Origin: Dendrolimus kikuchii
Taxonomy: Eukaryota; Arthropoda; Insecta; Lepidoptera; Lasiocampidae
Length of the DNA stretch: 64,000 nucleotides
Assembly (NCBI GenBank): GCA_019925095.2
Contig: CM034408.1
Location: 1,736,001 to 1,800,000, forward strand
Reading direction: 5' to 3'
The notes beneath the pieces are model-generated. The model searched no databases, was not told the origin of the DNA, and saw only the letters and a program-made list of their open reading frames with translations. Below are positions 41,678 through 52,664 of this stretch, one piece after another. Positions within the stretch are counted from its first letter, which is position 1. Every line of letters starts with the position of its first letter. Both the position numbers and the translations under genes were made by a program.

Positions 41678-42760
41678 CATTTTCGTCGTATTCTTACGAG
41701 TATTCAAGAGAACGTGGTCAACTTAGGAGCGCTGTAAAACCCAGATAAATTAATGAAATTAAACAAATTTGTAGTGGAAATTATTTGTTAAAAACCCTCT
41801 AAGATTGCTCTGATGTATTTTACTGTAAAATGACCATAAAAAAGTTATAACGCCCTAAAGGAAATTTGTTTATAATTTTTGTTTATAACTTTTTTATTTT
41901 CGATTTTACGATAAAAAGTAATAAAAATAAAGTTGTAAACAATTTAATTTACTACAAATAATGTCTTACAAAATTTTCTGTAGGATTGCTAGTTTACGAG
42001 ATACAGCGCGATAACTCTTTGTACCACTTTTTCCAAGATGGCGGCCGGGGGACAAGGATGCGACCCCACAAACTTGAACTTAAGCTTATACTAACCCCTG
42101 CTACACATGAAAAAAATAAAATTGCGTCCTCTGAAAAACGCAACCCTAAATGTAATATTTCAATGACCTATATGGAAACAATAAAAACAAAAATACCACA
42201 TTTATCAAAAACTAATTCATGGATATTATTCAGAGTATGTAATTTTGTTGAAATTTTTTTTTTGGTTTATTAAGTACCTTGTATTTTTACAATCTTTCAC
42301 TTCATAGTTTGATACGTCAAAGTTAAAAGGTGGTGCACAATTTTCACGAATTTAGGGACTAATATCTCGTTACCTGACATTATTAAAAAGTCGTAAAGCT
42401 CATATTGAACACCTTTGTTTTTTTAAGATCTGACTAATGATACCCCACAGGACATACGTAGTATCCATACTAGTTTGTGCACAGGACTATGTACTTCACA
42501 ACTTTGTACATGTGTACTTGTGTAATGGCCGCCGCGAAACAATTTATTTTTATGATTTTTTTACCTACATCAATTTGTAATACTTAATAGACTCCAAGTA
42601 GACCCGGTAGTTTCCGATAAAAACGACTGGCATAGACGGACAGCCGAATATGGCGATTATACAAGAGTTCAGTTTTTGAGAATGTGGCCACGGAACCCTA
42701 AACAGAACGTACGATATTGCAGATTCGAAGGGGAATTACCTATTTATGGTCATTAGAGAC
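41678..42760. other. intergenic sequence
   Basis: The 95-codon open frame at 41986-42273 shows no recognisable domain or splice structure and is not called. Confidence 0.4.
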
Positions 42761-44236
42761 TTTTTTTTTTTTTGTTTTTGAGGCGAGGGAAAATGCTTAA
42801 CCGATTTACGCACAAACTGGGTCGTTGCTAGGGGAACGACACGCGTCGGTCGGGGGCGATAACACTGCAGCAATAGTATGCTCTTGGCAGCGCTCCGTCC
42901 GCGATCGACGTCACAGAATAGTGTGGAAGACTCCGAGCGTTGCTACACGAGCGAGCAACCCCAATACCCACTAAAAACCCCCTCCTCCCTGACGACCCTG
43001 CGCTTTGTATGTGTTGGAAAGGCTGAGATTTAGAACATAGTTACGCCCAGCCGATCCAGCGCAATAAAGTGCCTGGAGTGTGCCCTGGGAGAACACACCC
43101 CACTTCGTTGTGCGGGGGTAGAAGGTCCTTTGCTCTCCTAGCAAGCTAAAGGCCCCCCGCGGTAAACGGAACCTAACTCAGGGAGGGAAGTAATGCGCGT
43201 ACCTGCCTCTCCGGGAGCCAGCTGAAGGCCGGCGACCTCGAGAAGACGCATTGGCACGCGCTGCAGGACTTCTCTCCCTGTCTCGTTCTGCGGCCTCCTT
43301 GAGTGACATTACTGTCTCGCAAAAAGTAACCGCAGCCCCCCAATTGTCGCTGCTCTGCAGCATGGCCTTGACCAAGTCGCAGAGCGAGTCGACTGGACCT
43401 ACGTGCGTCTCAAGTTCGAAACGCTGCGGCGCCCATGCGGCGCACTCGACAAGCGTGTGTAACGCCGTGTCGGGCGCGCCGCACTGGCGGCAGTCCGGGG
43501 AAGGCAAGCAGCCCACAATGCGACACAGATACTTATCGAAACATCCGTGTCCGGTAAGTATCTGTGTCGTCCTGAAAGTCAGGGTGCCGCTGGTGCGGTT
43601 GACCCATTCCGTCAGCTGTGGCCTGATTGCATCCACCGTGTAGCCGCCATAGGCCGCAGGGTTGTCGAGCTCTTGAGACCAGACGGCGATCATGGAGGCG
43701 GTTTCCCGCTTCCTGATCGCCTCGATTTCGACCTGACAGAAGGTCAGGCCTCTAGCTAGGGCATCCTGCCGGGTGCGACGCACCTCTGCCAGGACGTTCG
43801 CCTGGAGATGCCAGGGCGGATCGCCTGCCAGGAGGGTGGCCGCCGTCCGCGACACTGTGCGATACCCCCGTATGGTCCTCACGGCCAGAACCCGCTGCGC
43901 CCGGTGCAGCAGGGTTCTGTTGTGGCGGTGAAGTGCAGTGGACCAGACGGGTGCACCGTACAGCGCCATACTCCTCAGGATGCCAGAGTAAAGTTTCCGC
44001 GTCGCACCCCCCGGGCCCCCCACGTTGGGAAGCAGCCTCGAGAGTGCGCCCGCGGATTTGACGAGTTTGGGAACTAGCTGCTCAAAGTGCGCTTTAAACA
44101 GCCATTTCCCATCGAGAACTAGCCCCAGATATTTCATCTGGGGCCCTACTCTAATCGCCACCCCTTGGACCGAAACGGTCAAGTCCGCGGGGGGATTGCG
44201 AAATTTCCTATGGAACATGACGGCCTCCGTTTTCGC
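42761..44236 (-). mobile_element. R1-like LINE, 5' truncated, with long intact ORF2 end
   Basis: A poly-A tail lies at 42761-42776 (poly-T on +), then about 400 bp of 3' UTR, then the coding end. The right edge cuts straight into a family H repeat (GCCAGGCGCCGTTG). Confidence 0.85.
43178..44218 (-). CDS. R1-clade LINE ORF2 protein, C-terminal 346 residues
   Basis: The frame is open from the truncated edge to its stop, so the Met at 44218 is not a real start. It begins in the RT thumb region (KYLGLVLDGKWLFKAHF, ALYGAPVWS), continues through the linker (RVLAVRTIRGYRTVS) and ends with a zinc-knuckle-like CRQCGAPDTALHTLVECAAW (CX2CX8HX4C). The tail is SFCE-like VTFCETVMSLKEAAERDRE plus an Arg/Ser-rich end. 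This order is typical of R1/TRAS/SART-type ORF2. The intact frame implies recent insertion. It is a parasite gene, not a host gene. Confidence 0.88.
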   Translation of the reverse strand: MFHRKFRNPPADLTVSVQGVAIRVGPQMKYLGLVLDGKWLFKAHFEQLVPKLVKSAGALSRLLPNVGGPGGATRKLYSGILRSMALYGAPVWSTALHRHNRTLLHRAQRVLAVRTIRGYRTVSRTAATLLAGDPPWHLQANVLAEVRRTRQDALARGLTFCQVEIEAIRKRETASMIAVWSQELDNPAAYGGYTVDAIRPQLTEWVNRTSGTLTFRTTQILTGHGCFDKYLCRIVGCLPSPDCRQCGAPDTALHTLVECAAWAPQRFELETHVGPVDSLCDLVKAMLQSSDNWGAAVTFCETVMSLKEAAERDRERSPAARANASSRGRRPSAGSRRGRYAHYFPP

Positions 44237-44470
44237 GGCCAGGCGCCGTTGTATTGTAGGCTACAATCGACGTCATTCAACGGAGTTCTTGTGAAAACTC
44301 GAAAGGCCACATTTGGCTATACAGTTCACATGTCTCGAAAAACACATAATTACTACTCAAAAACTATCAATATCCTATAACTATTGTTCATTTTAGAGTA
44401 ATTTTACACATTTTTAGAAAATAAAATTGCACAGCACAACGTCTACTTTCAGTTCCCGCCAAAAACTCCC
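44237..44470 (+). repeat. family H repeat, left end missing
   Basis: From GCGCCGTTGTATTGTAGG to CAGTTCCCGCCAAAAACTCC. Its left part is replaced by the R1-like LINE. Confidence 0.75.
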
Positions 44471-45008
44471 CTATATTATATTAGTGTCATCAAAATGTGG
44501 CGAGCAGTGGTGTTCAAGCAACTGAAATTCCAAAAACTAATAACAACTGTAATCAGTAGTATTTCTTTAGCTGGCTAAAAAAGAGTGATGAATTTTGGTT
44601 ATGTGTGAATGATCCGCTAAATGGTAGCTGACAGCTACGTCATTAACTTTGCAGTTGGCGGTTTTCGGTTTTCATCGACATATATTAGCCAGCCGGCGAA
44701 TGAATGTCGGAGGCTGAGGGCTAAGAAACTTTTATTTATCGGTTTTATTTGACAACCATTAACCGGTTGGCGAAGTGGTTGACAACAGAGCCATTGCTAT
44801 TTTGTGAGAAACCGGTATATAATTTGGTATTATGCTATATTTAGACTATATAAGATGCTATCCATGAACCAGCTAGCTACTACTGAACAACTATTAGCCA
44901 TATCGCAAGGTTTTTTGAATTTTATATGTTCCACCGCTACTTCAAACACTTCACTGTAAAGATGGTAAAGTGCCCGAAATTTCCAAAACATTTTCCATTC
45001 AGTTAAAG
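44471..45008. other. intergenic sequence upstream of C19orf12-like paralogue 2
   Basis: No repeat recognised; it may contain regulatory sequence. Confidence 0.35.
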
Positions 45009-45086
45009 ATGATTGAATACATACATACATACATACATAACTTCACGCCAGTTCCCTTGCGGGGTAGGCACGAACATGATTGAATA
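45009..45086 (-). mobile_element. very short RTE-like LINE insertion (57 bp) with target duplication
   Basis: Only the tail and the last ~40 bp (AACTTCACGCCAGTTCCC to GGCACGAAC) are present, between ATGATTGAATA at 45009-45019 and 45076-45086. Confidence 0.9.
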
Positions 45087-45503
45087 ATCGGCTAAAAACC
45101 AAGTTGATAGCAAATCGGTGATTGTATCGTTAGCTAAAAGCTGACGACAACCGTATTGAGTTATTGGTTTTATACGATAAGTCGATAAACAAAGTACCCA
45201 ACTAACAGTTATGGACATGGACAACTAGCTGTCTATGGGTATTTTGTAAACAGGCGTATAATTTTTTTGTAATAGCTATTAGCTACCAATCTCTACTTGA
45301 TATTTCACTTTAAGTTGTGATTATGATCCATAAACAAACACATCCGCAACTTTTGCAACACAACAAAAGTTTGAACTTTGAGATTTAAATTAGCATTGAC
45401 GCGATACAAAGTGGCTGTATGCCAAAAAAACGACTATTTTTGTGGTTTGTTATATTATTTTTCATGTTTTTAGCTTTAAAAACATTGCCGATTAACAATA
45501 CTA

Positions 45504-45570
45504 ATGTCGCTTGAGCTGCAACCTTATCGATACGATGTCAGTCGTTTGGAACAATTGTTATTACAAATTG
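45504..45570 (+). CDS. C19orf12-like paralogue 2, exon 1
   Basis: ATG in context CTAATGTCG, 22 codons plus one base, donor GTAAGC. Confidence 0.82.
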
Positions 45571-48500
45571 GTAAGCTATCATTTGTTAATATTTTATTAA
45601 TAATTAAATACGGCTAGTTTACGGATATACTGAATCACTCGAGCAGCGCAAATGTGCTGTAAAGACGCTTGGACCTTGTGGTCCTGAGGTCACGAGTCTT
45701 CAAAGAGCTATCTAAATTCCAAACACCTCGACTTGGTTTAACGGATGTTACAATATTACTAATAAGGTTTACTTCTGTTTTCTTTGTTGTATTAGTTTAT
45801 AAAATTGTAATAAAATTAGCAGGCTTTTAATAGGAAGTAAAGAAATGCGAGTTTTTTTTTAATTTAGTCTGCAAAACTGATTAATGACTGACAAAACTTT
45901 AGCATACATATTGATTAACAGGGCGTTCCATTAGTAACTCACAACACCCATAATGCTCAAATAGCCATTCCACAAAGTGACCGCGATCGTTGTGGTCGTG
46001 GTGAAAACACACAACGTTCACAACGACCCATGTCAAGAGGTTGGTAGAATAGCCGTTCCACTTGGGTCGACGATTGTAAAGCTGGCAAGCACGTGGAACA
46101 GGTAAAATCGCTGTCGTGAATGTGGTCGTTGTGACTCCCTAATGGAACCTAGCCTAAGTAGTTCCATATTATGGTAATACCGATAATAGTAACAGTAATA
46201 GCAATGTCTAATAATAAAGTAACTGCATATAATTGCTATGCAACATGTTTTGAATAGTATAGTTTATTTGTAGCACCTAATGAATAATACATACATATGT
46301 TAAAATATTTTGGCATACATTATAATTTTATTTTAACTTATAGGTATATATAGTTTACTCGAAACTTTATCACCGCCTCTCTTGATATCTGTGAAATATC
46401 TGATTTTACATGAGTGTTACTTGTGTAGCTATCTGTATTATTATTCATCTGGATGGCTTTTGTGGTTGAGCTGGTTAAGCATTTGCCAGCCTACCTCACT
46501 GTGAGGTTCTGAGTTCAATTCCTGACATAGTAAATTCTTGAAATGGTCTCTTCCTTTTTTACTATGATTTAGTTGTCTGGGATCAGTCATAGAGTTATCC
46601 ATTGTATATTACCTATAACACAAGCATAACTTCCTTATAATAATAACAGCCCATAAATGTCCCACTGCTGGGCTCGGGCCTCCCATTTATTGGGGAACGA
46701 ACAGTATACCTACCACACTTGTCTAAGGCAGATTGGTGGGTTTGACATTTTATTTTTCTCTATGTGTAGGTTTCATCACAATGTTTTCCTTCACAGATAG
46801 CATGTGGTAATTGTAACAATATGCACATTATGCCAGAAAACTGTCTAAGTGGTGTATGCTTTCTGGCCAGGATTTGGACCCACACCCCTAGAGCTTAAGA
46901 AGAGTGCGCTAGCAACTAAGCTACCACTGCTAACCTTGAGCATAACTTGCTTACCTTGAGAATATACAATGTCTGTCAACAGATTATATTAATTTTTAGA
47001 TTAATTAAACTGTAATTCATAAAGCTGCACTCCAGTAATTCTGATCTTAGACATTGTATATAAATAGGCTGATTAAGACTAGGTTTGTTGTATTATGTAT
47101 TTGATTGTTTTACTGTCATGAAATAGACTCATGTTTGGGCATATTAAACCCAGTAGGCTATTCCAATTTTGCTGCCCCTATAGACCTCTACATCTCCGTA
47201 CCTCAGTTCAGGATTATATTCATTAAAAAAAAATTGTCATTGAAATTATATCTTTATCATTTGTACACTATAATCTGAATTACACGAGTTTTTAATTTGT
47301 TTATTGCTGGAGTACAGCAGACAGGCTGACGGCCAACTGTGATGGAAAGTGGTAGCCATACAGACTGGCAAATGCCCTACCACTCGGCTGTGGGTTGTTT
47401 TGTCAACTCTTATGACAGGCCGCCTGCTACAGGAATTAGTATTCTTTCTCCGTTCCTGCACAGATAAAATAACAGAGATAAGATTTTCTCATAATTAGTA
47501 TAATTGTTGGAAGTATGCATATTATAGAAAAAGTATCTAAGTGCTGAGACATATTACATAACATTTAAATATATAAATATGAAGTATACTACATACTCTA
47601 CTAAAAAAAATACTCTACTCTATAAACCTTTAAACTGTAAGACAAAAAAAATCAACTTGAAATTGCAGGAGATGCATTCAACATAAGGATAGTGTGGGAC
47701 AATGAGACAGCTGCATGGACTGGTGCCTTGGCACTTGCTGGGGGCATCATTGGTGGGTATGCTGGAGGCAGGATGGGCGCTGCCCTTGGTGCAGGCATTG
47801 CTACTGCAACAGGACTTACAGTTTCCAGTAAGTTGTCATAATACATACATACATAACTTCACACCAGTTCCCTTGCGGGGTAGGCACGAACAACAGAACG
47901 CCTTTCTGGCTTATTCTTACACACCTCACTTGCTTCTTTGACATTCATATCTCTTGTCATGCACGCTCGTCTGTTCTTAAGGCTCCTGATATCATTTATC
48001 AGTTGTCATAATAATACTCATATTCTCCACTCTATACTTTAAACTAACACTAGAAGATTATATCTCTCTCTATCTAGTTGATAAAAAAGGTTTTTAAGAG
48101 ATATTTTTATTAATTTAATTTATACCAGAGATTTCCCTGCGGTTACGCCACAGATCAAGCCCTGATGTGTAGCTCTATTTCACTCGCATAAAAACTTAAT
48201 TATGGTTTTATATAACATGAGTGAACTCAAGGGCAAAAGTATGTATGTATTATGATATGTACTGTGTTTATATAGTATATAATAAGATTTTGATTTTTTT
48301 TATTTTATATATTTTGAACATTTTATATTATTTATTGTCTACACCGCCACTGTCATGTTTTAATATTTTCCTTAGTTTAAGGGGTTGCCTGGAAGAGATC
48401 GCTTTAAGCGATAAGGCCGCCCTTTGTTCAACATTTATTGTATCTAGTTTTTAAGTTTAAATTTTGGTGAACAATAATGTATATATATGTATATATCTAT

Positions 48501-48972
48501 GTATAAACATTCCTTGAAAAATTATCTAACTATTTATGTAAACCACTTAGAAATCAATTGCATGGTTTAGGATGAGTTAGTGGATATACAGACAGAAGAA
48601 GAAATCGACTTTATTTTACACTATGTAAAGATAGTTTCTGAAAAAGTATAAAAAATTAAGTCATTGACAAAGAATTAAAAAAAAAAGTCAGTGTTATCTT
48701 GACATAACACTGACATTTTATAATTTATATATATAATTTTTTCAGCTGTGATATCCCTCCGTGAGCTATGGGCAACAATAAAAGAGAAGCTCAAAGGCAT
48801 ACTATTTATAATATTAAACCACCTTCGACGACTGGACGCTTCGGACTATATCAGAGCCATTGACATTCTCATGGCTCGCACGGCAAGTAGAAGGGAACTC
48901 GCAATGACTATTATACATTTTATAGCAGACAAATTAGGCAGGGAAGTGTTGTCCAGTGTTACCGTTGCTTAA
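45504..48972 (+). CDS. C19orf12 family protein, paralogue 2
   Basis: Three coding exons, 45504-45570, 47669-47827 and 48746-48972, join in phase 1 at both introns to 150 residues. The first exon, only 67 bp, was found by aligning with paralogue 1: PYRYDVSRLEQLLLQIGDAF against PFDRVSLENFILTISDQF. Residues 36-75 form the glycine-rich hydrophobic hairpin (TGALALAGGIIGGYAGGRMG, AALGAGIATATG). The C-terminal half starts SLRELWATIKEKLKGIL and ends FIADKLGREVLSSVTVA. The predicted place and role are as for paralogue 1. AATAAA lies at 49057. A 157-bp RTE-like piece with duplicate sits in intron 2, only 3 bp after GTAAGT-type donor bases began. No frame breaks; probably functional. Confidence 0.88.
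45925..46148 (+). mobile_element. TIR element (family I) in intron 1 of paralogue 2
   Basis: Ends GTTCCATTAGTAACTCACAA and GTTGTGACTCCCTAATGGAAC. Confidence 0.75.
46450..46990 (+). mobile_element. tRNA-SINE (family F) split by SINE family G
   Basis: The head has TGTGGTTGAGCTGG (A box) and GTTCAATTCCTG (B box). The body is interrupted at ACAAGCATAACTTCC and resumes at GAGCATAACTTGCTT. Confidence 0.75.
46637..46937 (-). mobile_element. tRNA-like SINE (family G) nested in family F
   Basis: Left end AATAATAACAGCCCATAAATG. Reversed head with CTAGCGCACTC and GGGTCCAAATCC (B-box-like). Near-identical duplicate AGCATAACTT(C/G)CTT at 46623-46636 and 46938-46951. Confidence 0.75.
47300..47466 (-). 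mobile_element. ~300 bp retroposon (family B), internally deleted
   Basis: A reversed tail with GACAGGCTGACGGCC, then a jump to TAGCCATACAGACTGGC and the 5' end CTGCACAGATAA. Confidence 0.75.
47669..47827 (+). CDS. C19orf12-like paralogue 2, exon 2
   Basis: Acceptor TTGAAATTGCAG, 159 bp. Its last base A joins CT of exon 3 to make Thr; donor GTAAGT. Confidence 0.88.
47831..48013 (-). mobile_element. RTE-like LINE 3' end in intron 2 of paralogue 2
   Basis: 157 bp flanked by AGTTGTCATAATA (47831-47843 and 48001-48013). The left duplicate overlaps the splice donor region (GTAAGT at 47828-47833). Confidence 0.9.
48375..48500 (+). repeat. dispersed repeat fragment
   Basis: GGTTGCCTGGAAGAGATCGC and ATAAGGCCGCCCTTTGT are text I recognise as widespread in lepidopteran genomes, probably the 3' region of a retroelement. 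Single copy here. Confidence 0.45.
48746..48972 (+). CDS. C19orf12-like paralogue 2, last exon
   Basis: Acceptor TTTTTTCAG, 227 bp ending TAA, the same length and phase as in paralogue 1. Confidence 0.9.
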
Positions 48973-49056
48973 GAAGCTACCTGGACTTCACTATCTTGCT
49001 TGCCCATTAACATATTTCTGAAGGTATAAATTGAGAGAATTTACTTACAGCAAATC

Positions 49057-49062
49057 AATAAA
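49057..49062 (+). promoter_or_regulatory. polyadenylation signal, C19orf12-like paralogue 2
   Basis: AATAAA 84 bases after the stop codon. Confidence 0.65.
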
Positions 49063-49124
49063 ATTATGTTTCACAAAAAATCATTTTGATTCAGAATAGG
49101 TTTTATTTATAAAAAATATTTTTA

Positions 49125-49310
49125 TAATAAAACTACGTTTTAACGGTTTTAAGCTCGGTAATTTTATTAGATTTTGAAATAAAACTTTAACAATACTCGT
49201 TGACACTTGACATCTTTGTCTTCCGTGATCACGGCCACTGAAAAGTGGCCGAAACGTCGGAAAAACCAAAATCAAATAAAATTACCGCGCTTAAAACCGT
49301 TAAAACGTAG
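49125..49310. mobile_element. family E foldback element, compact copy
   Basis: AATAAAACTACGTTTTAACG at the left and its inverse CGTTAAAACGTAG at the right end frame the CACGGCCACTGAAAAGTGG core. The centre is deleted relative to 13630-14290. Confidence 0.8.
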
Positions 49311-49458
49311 ACTATGTGTACAAGTCGCGAAAACTTGAGAAAATATTAAATATTTTTATATATAGTAATGTATATGAAATCATATGCAACTTTCTGTGAA
49401 ACATTTGTAATTCTATTGTTAAGATTAGTGGAAATAATCAATAATTTTTATTGTGTAA

Positions 49459-49693
49459 TTTTTTTTAATTGCAGGAGTTCAGCAGACAGGCAGATGGCCC
49501 ACTTGATGGAAAGCGGTTACCATCGCCTATGGACATTTGCAACACCAAAGTTGCTACAAATGCGCTGCTGCTCTCTTAAGGGAAACTGGAACCTGGTCAC
49601 TAATGCCGGAACACAACTCAAGGTTGTTATCGCGACATACTTTAGACCAGGGTTGGTAGCCATCCAGTCGGACAGATGCCCTACCACTTGGCA
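49459..49693 (-). mobile_element. ~300 bp retroposon (family B), 5' truncated
   Basis: Reversed text from TTTTTTTTAATTGCAGGAG to CTACCACTTGGC. Confidence 0.8.
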
Positions 49694-50001
49694 CCTGTAA
49701 CTAAAGGACAATGCCCATTTTGGGTCTAACCTGAAATCGGATGAAACTTATCCAAGTATCTTTCTATAATCTCATATTATTTTTTGTTATAATAGTAAAA
49801 TTGTAGAATTTTTTGTAACCCAGCACAAAAATTACAATTAAACAAACATATTTTTGTTTTCCTGTTATCAACATGACGGTTCCTATCTTGACATTTAGGT
49901 TTTTATTGGCTGAAATCTTGTGTTCCGACATTAGTGACCAGGTTCCAGTCTCCCTTAAATAGAAGTTTATAATAATAAATAAATAATGATTATTATAAAC
50001 T

Positions 50002-50215
50002 TTTTTTTATTGCTGGAGCACAGCTGACAGCTAACAACCCACTTAATGGAAAGTGGTTGCTATTGTCTATGGACATTTGCGACACCAGAGGTGCCATCAA
50101 TGTGCTGTTAGCTTCGAAAGAGAGACTGGAGCCTGACTAATTATGCGGGAGCACCAGTCAACAGTGTTGCAGCGGCATTCGCCAAGCCAGGAGTGCTACC
50201 CATCCACAATTCTTG
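50002..50215 (-). mobile_element. ~300 bp retroposon (family B), diverged
   Basis: TTTTTTTTATTGCTGGAGCAC start with strongly changed interior (GAAAGAGAGACTGGAGCCTG). Confidence 0.65.
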
Positions 50216-50403
50216 AAACCATTTCAAAATTAATCGAATGTTAAACGTTGTAACCGTTTTTGTTATAAGTTGTTAACGACTTTAGAGATAGTTTTATTGT
50301 GCCTTCATTAAGCGTTTTATTCCTTGAGCATGATTTGGTCTAATGTGACAACCGTTACCAATCTATAATAATGTTATAAAGAGGTGAAGTTTGTGAGTTT
50401 GGA

Positions 50404-50476
50404 TGTTCGGGGTTGGTAAACACTTTCCATCAAGTGGGCCGTCTGTCTGTCAACTGAACTCCTGCAATAAAAAATG
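50404..50476 (+). mobile_element. ~300 bp retroposon (family B), 3' end only
   Basis: CTTTCCATCAAGTGGGCCG to CTCCTGCAATAAAAAA. Confidence 0.75.
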
Positions 50477-50509
50477 TATATATTATTATTGTGTACTTCC
50501 AAAAATTCT

Positions 50510-50836
50510 TATCCGTGCAGGAACGGAGAAAGAATACAATTTCCTGCGGCCGGGCGGCCTGTCGTAAGAGGCGACTTAATAACCCACAGCCAGGTGGTAG
50601 GGCATTTGCCCGACTGGATGGCTACCACCCCTGGTCAAGAGCATGCCGCCATAACAACCTTGAGTTGTGTTCCGGCATTAGTGACCAGGTTCCAGTTTCC
50701 CTTAAGCGAGCAGCAGCGCATTTGTCGCAACTTTGGTGTTGCAAATGTCCATAGGCGATGGTAACTGCTTTCCATCAAGTGGGCCGTCTGCCTGTCTGCT
50801 GATCTCCTGCAATAAAAAAAAAAAAAAAAAAAAAAT
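50510..50836 (+). mobile_element. ~300 bp retroposon (family B), full length with long A tail
   Basis: TTATCCGTGCAGGAACGG to GATCTCCTGCAAT, followed by about 23 A residues. The long pure tail suggests a recent insertion. Confidence 0.88.
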
Positions 50837-50932
50837 GAAATATACATGGTTGATGTACTGTCACTTGTAATGCCGCCACAGTTAAACAAAATGGCTTAAA
50901 TCTATGTAACCGGGGGGAGGCAGCAACCCATA

Positions 50933-51235
50933 TAATATAATAATAATATCAGCCCATTAATGTCCCACTGCTGAGCTCGGGCCTCCCATTATAGGGGGAG
51001 CAGACAGTATACCCGCCACGCTTGTCCAAGGCGGCTTGGCAGGTTTGACACATCGGCTATCTCGATGTGCAGGTTGCATCACGATGTTTTCCTTCACCGT
51101 TGTTAGCACATGGTAATTGTAACAATATGCACATTAGATCAGAATACTGACTAAGAGGTGCATGCGTTCCGGCCAGGATCGAACCCGCGCCCTCTGAGTC
51201 TGGGACGCGTGCGCTAGCCATTACGCTACCACGAC
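50933..51235 (-). mobile_element. tRNA-like SINE (family G), near full length
   Basis: The reverse complement starts AAGTCGTGGTAGCGTAATGG and CTAGCGCACGCG, followed by GCGGGTTCGATCCTGG (B box). It ends in (TAT)n. The tRNA-like head is clear. Confidence 0.8.
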
Positions 51236-51239
51236 TTAG

Positions 51240-52664
51240 CAAGCCATAGTGTGTGGTAATTGTTGGGGGCGAAGAAGATGAGATTAATAAATACACGAGA
51301 TTTCCGTTGCTTCAAGATTTATTCCCAAGTGTAATAGCATTGGTGGCACAAACAACTTAAAAGACAGCCACGTAGTCGAAAATATTAAATTCTTTAATAG
51401 ATACGAGAAGTTTGTATGTTCATCATTAACAACGAACAGCGCCATCTAGTTTTGACCGTTGTGACTTTGATGTTTTTCTTAGAAATATTACTCTTAATAA
51501 GATAAGATTTCTCTAAAACTTGGTTAAAGAATTTAAATATTTTTAATGTGTATGATGATAATTATTTAAATTTTCTACAAAATAGTGAAAAAAACCATAA
51601 AGACTCGTATAATTTTATATGAAGCCTAACTAACCGAGCAATGTCTTAGATGAAAATAATCATCTTAGTTGTGATTTCACTATTTATATTTTTGAAAAAA
51701 AAAAACAAACAAAAACAGGCTGAAAAATAGTTGCTCTATACCGATTTTAACCCATGAGTATGAAAAAGAAAAATTTTGTGCTCAAAAACAGTCGCTCACT
51801 TAAGTATTTACTTTGAGTTGATTGTGTCAGAAATATTTTGTTTAAACACTTGGTTAATTAAATAGGAAATAATATCTTAAATTTTGCAGTGTGTCTTAGT
51901 AGATATTTTAAGGTGCCGTCCAATTTATATTAAGTATTATGTGCTCTCCACATTATCGTGAGAATATGGGGCATCCGTTATATAAGATAACATGTTTTTA
52001 ACTGTAATCCTGGCTTGTGTTTGACCATTATCTCACTAGGAATTAAGTGAAGCTATGGTCTAGAATGGAGCACTCTTGTTATTAGTTTGAGTTTAAATTT
52101 ATTGTAGTGTTATAATAATTTTAAGACGCGCTCCACATTCTCGCAAGGACGGTTCTACATTCTCGTTTCGCGCGAGAATGTGAAGCGCTCTTAATATTTA
52201 ATATTGTGATGTAATCGGCAGCCACTGAGCTTATTGAACTTTTGACTGAAACACATTAGGACCCGAAAAATCCAATATAGGTATATAAAATGGGATGTGA
52301 AATAAAACACTATATAGTTAGCAAACCATTGATTGGCGACCTGTAATTTTATTTAAAGTTTTAAGAAATATTAATATTTTCTTTTATTTTATAGGCATAC
52401 AATAATATCATTATTATCCTTGTATGGCTATAAAAATAAAATCTTAATATTTTTAATGGAGTGCCAATAATTGAGGGCAGAGTGCCAACAATGGCGCAAT
52501 TTTATAATAATCTTCATAATAAATATGTTGTTTCTATTTTTGTTTGATATGATTGTTTTAGTTAGTTCTTATGCCCCTGCTCCGTCTGCGTGGGTTTTAG
52601 TGCCTCTGATCTAATTCGTTTTACTTTTGGGGTTAAAAATAACATGTTAAAGATTAGCTACACC
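51240..52664. other. AT-rich intergenic sequence with a short foldback
   Basis: 52121-52194 is an inverted repeat (TTAAGACGCGCTCCACATTC versus GAATGTGAAGCGCTCTTAA). No gene seen. Confidence 0.5.

Noticed and set aside
41986..42273. 95-codon + strand open frame
   Set aside because: No recognisable domain, no splice context and ordinary AT-rich composition.
43251..43643. 130-codon + strand open frame
   Set aside because: It is the shadow of the R1-like ORF2 on the other strand, where domain motifs are clear.
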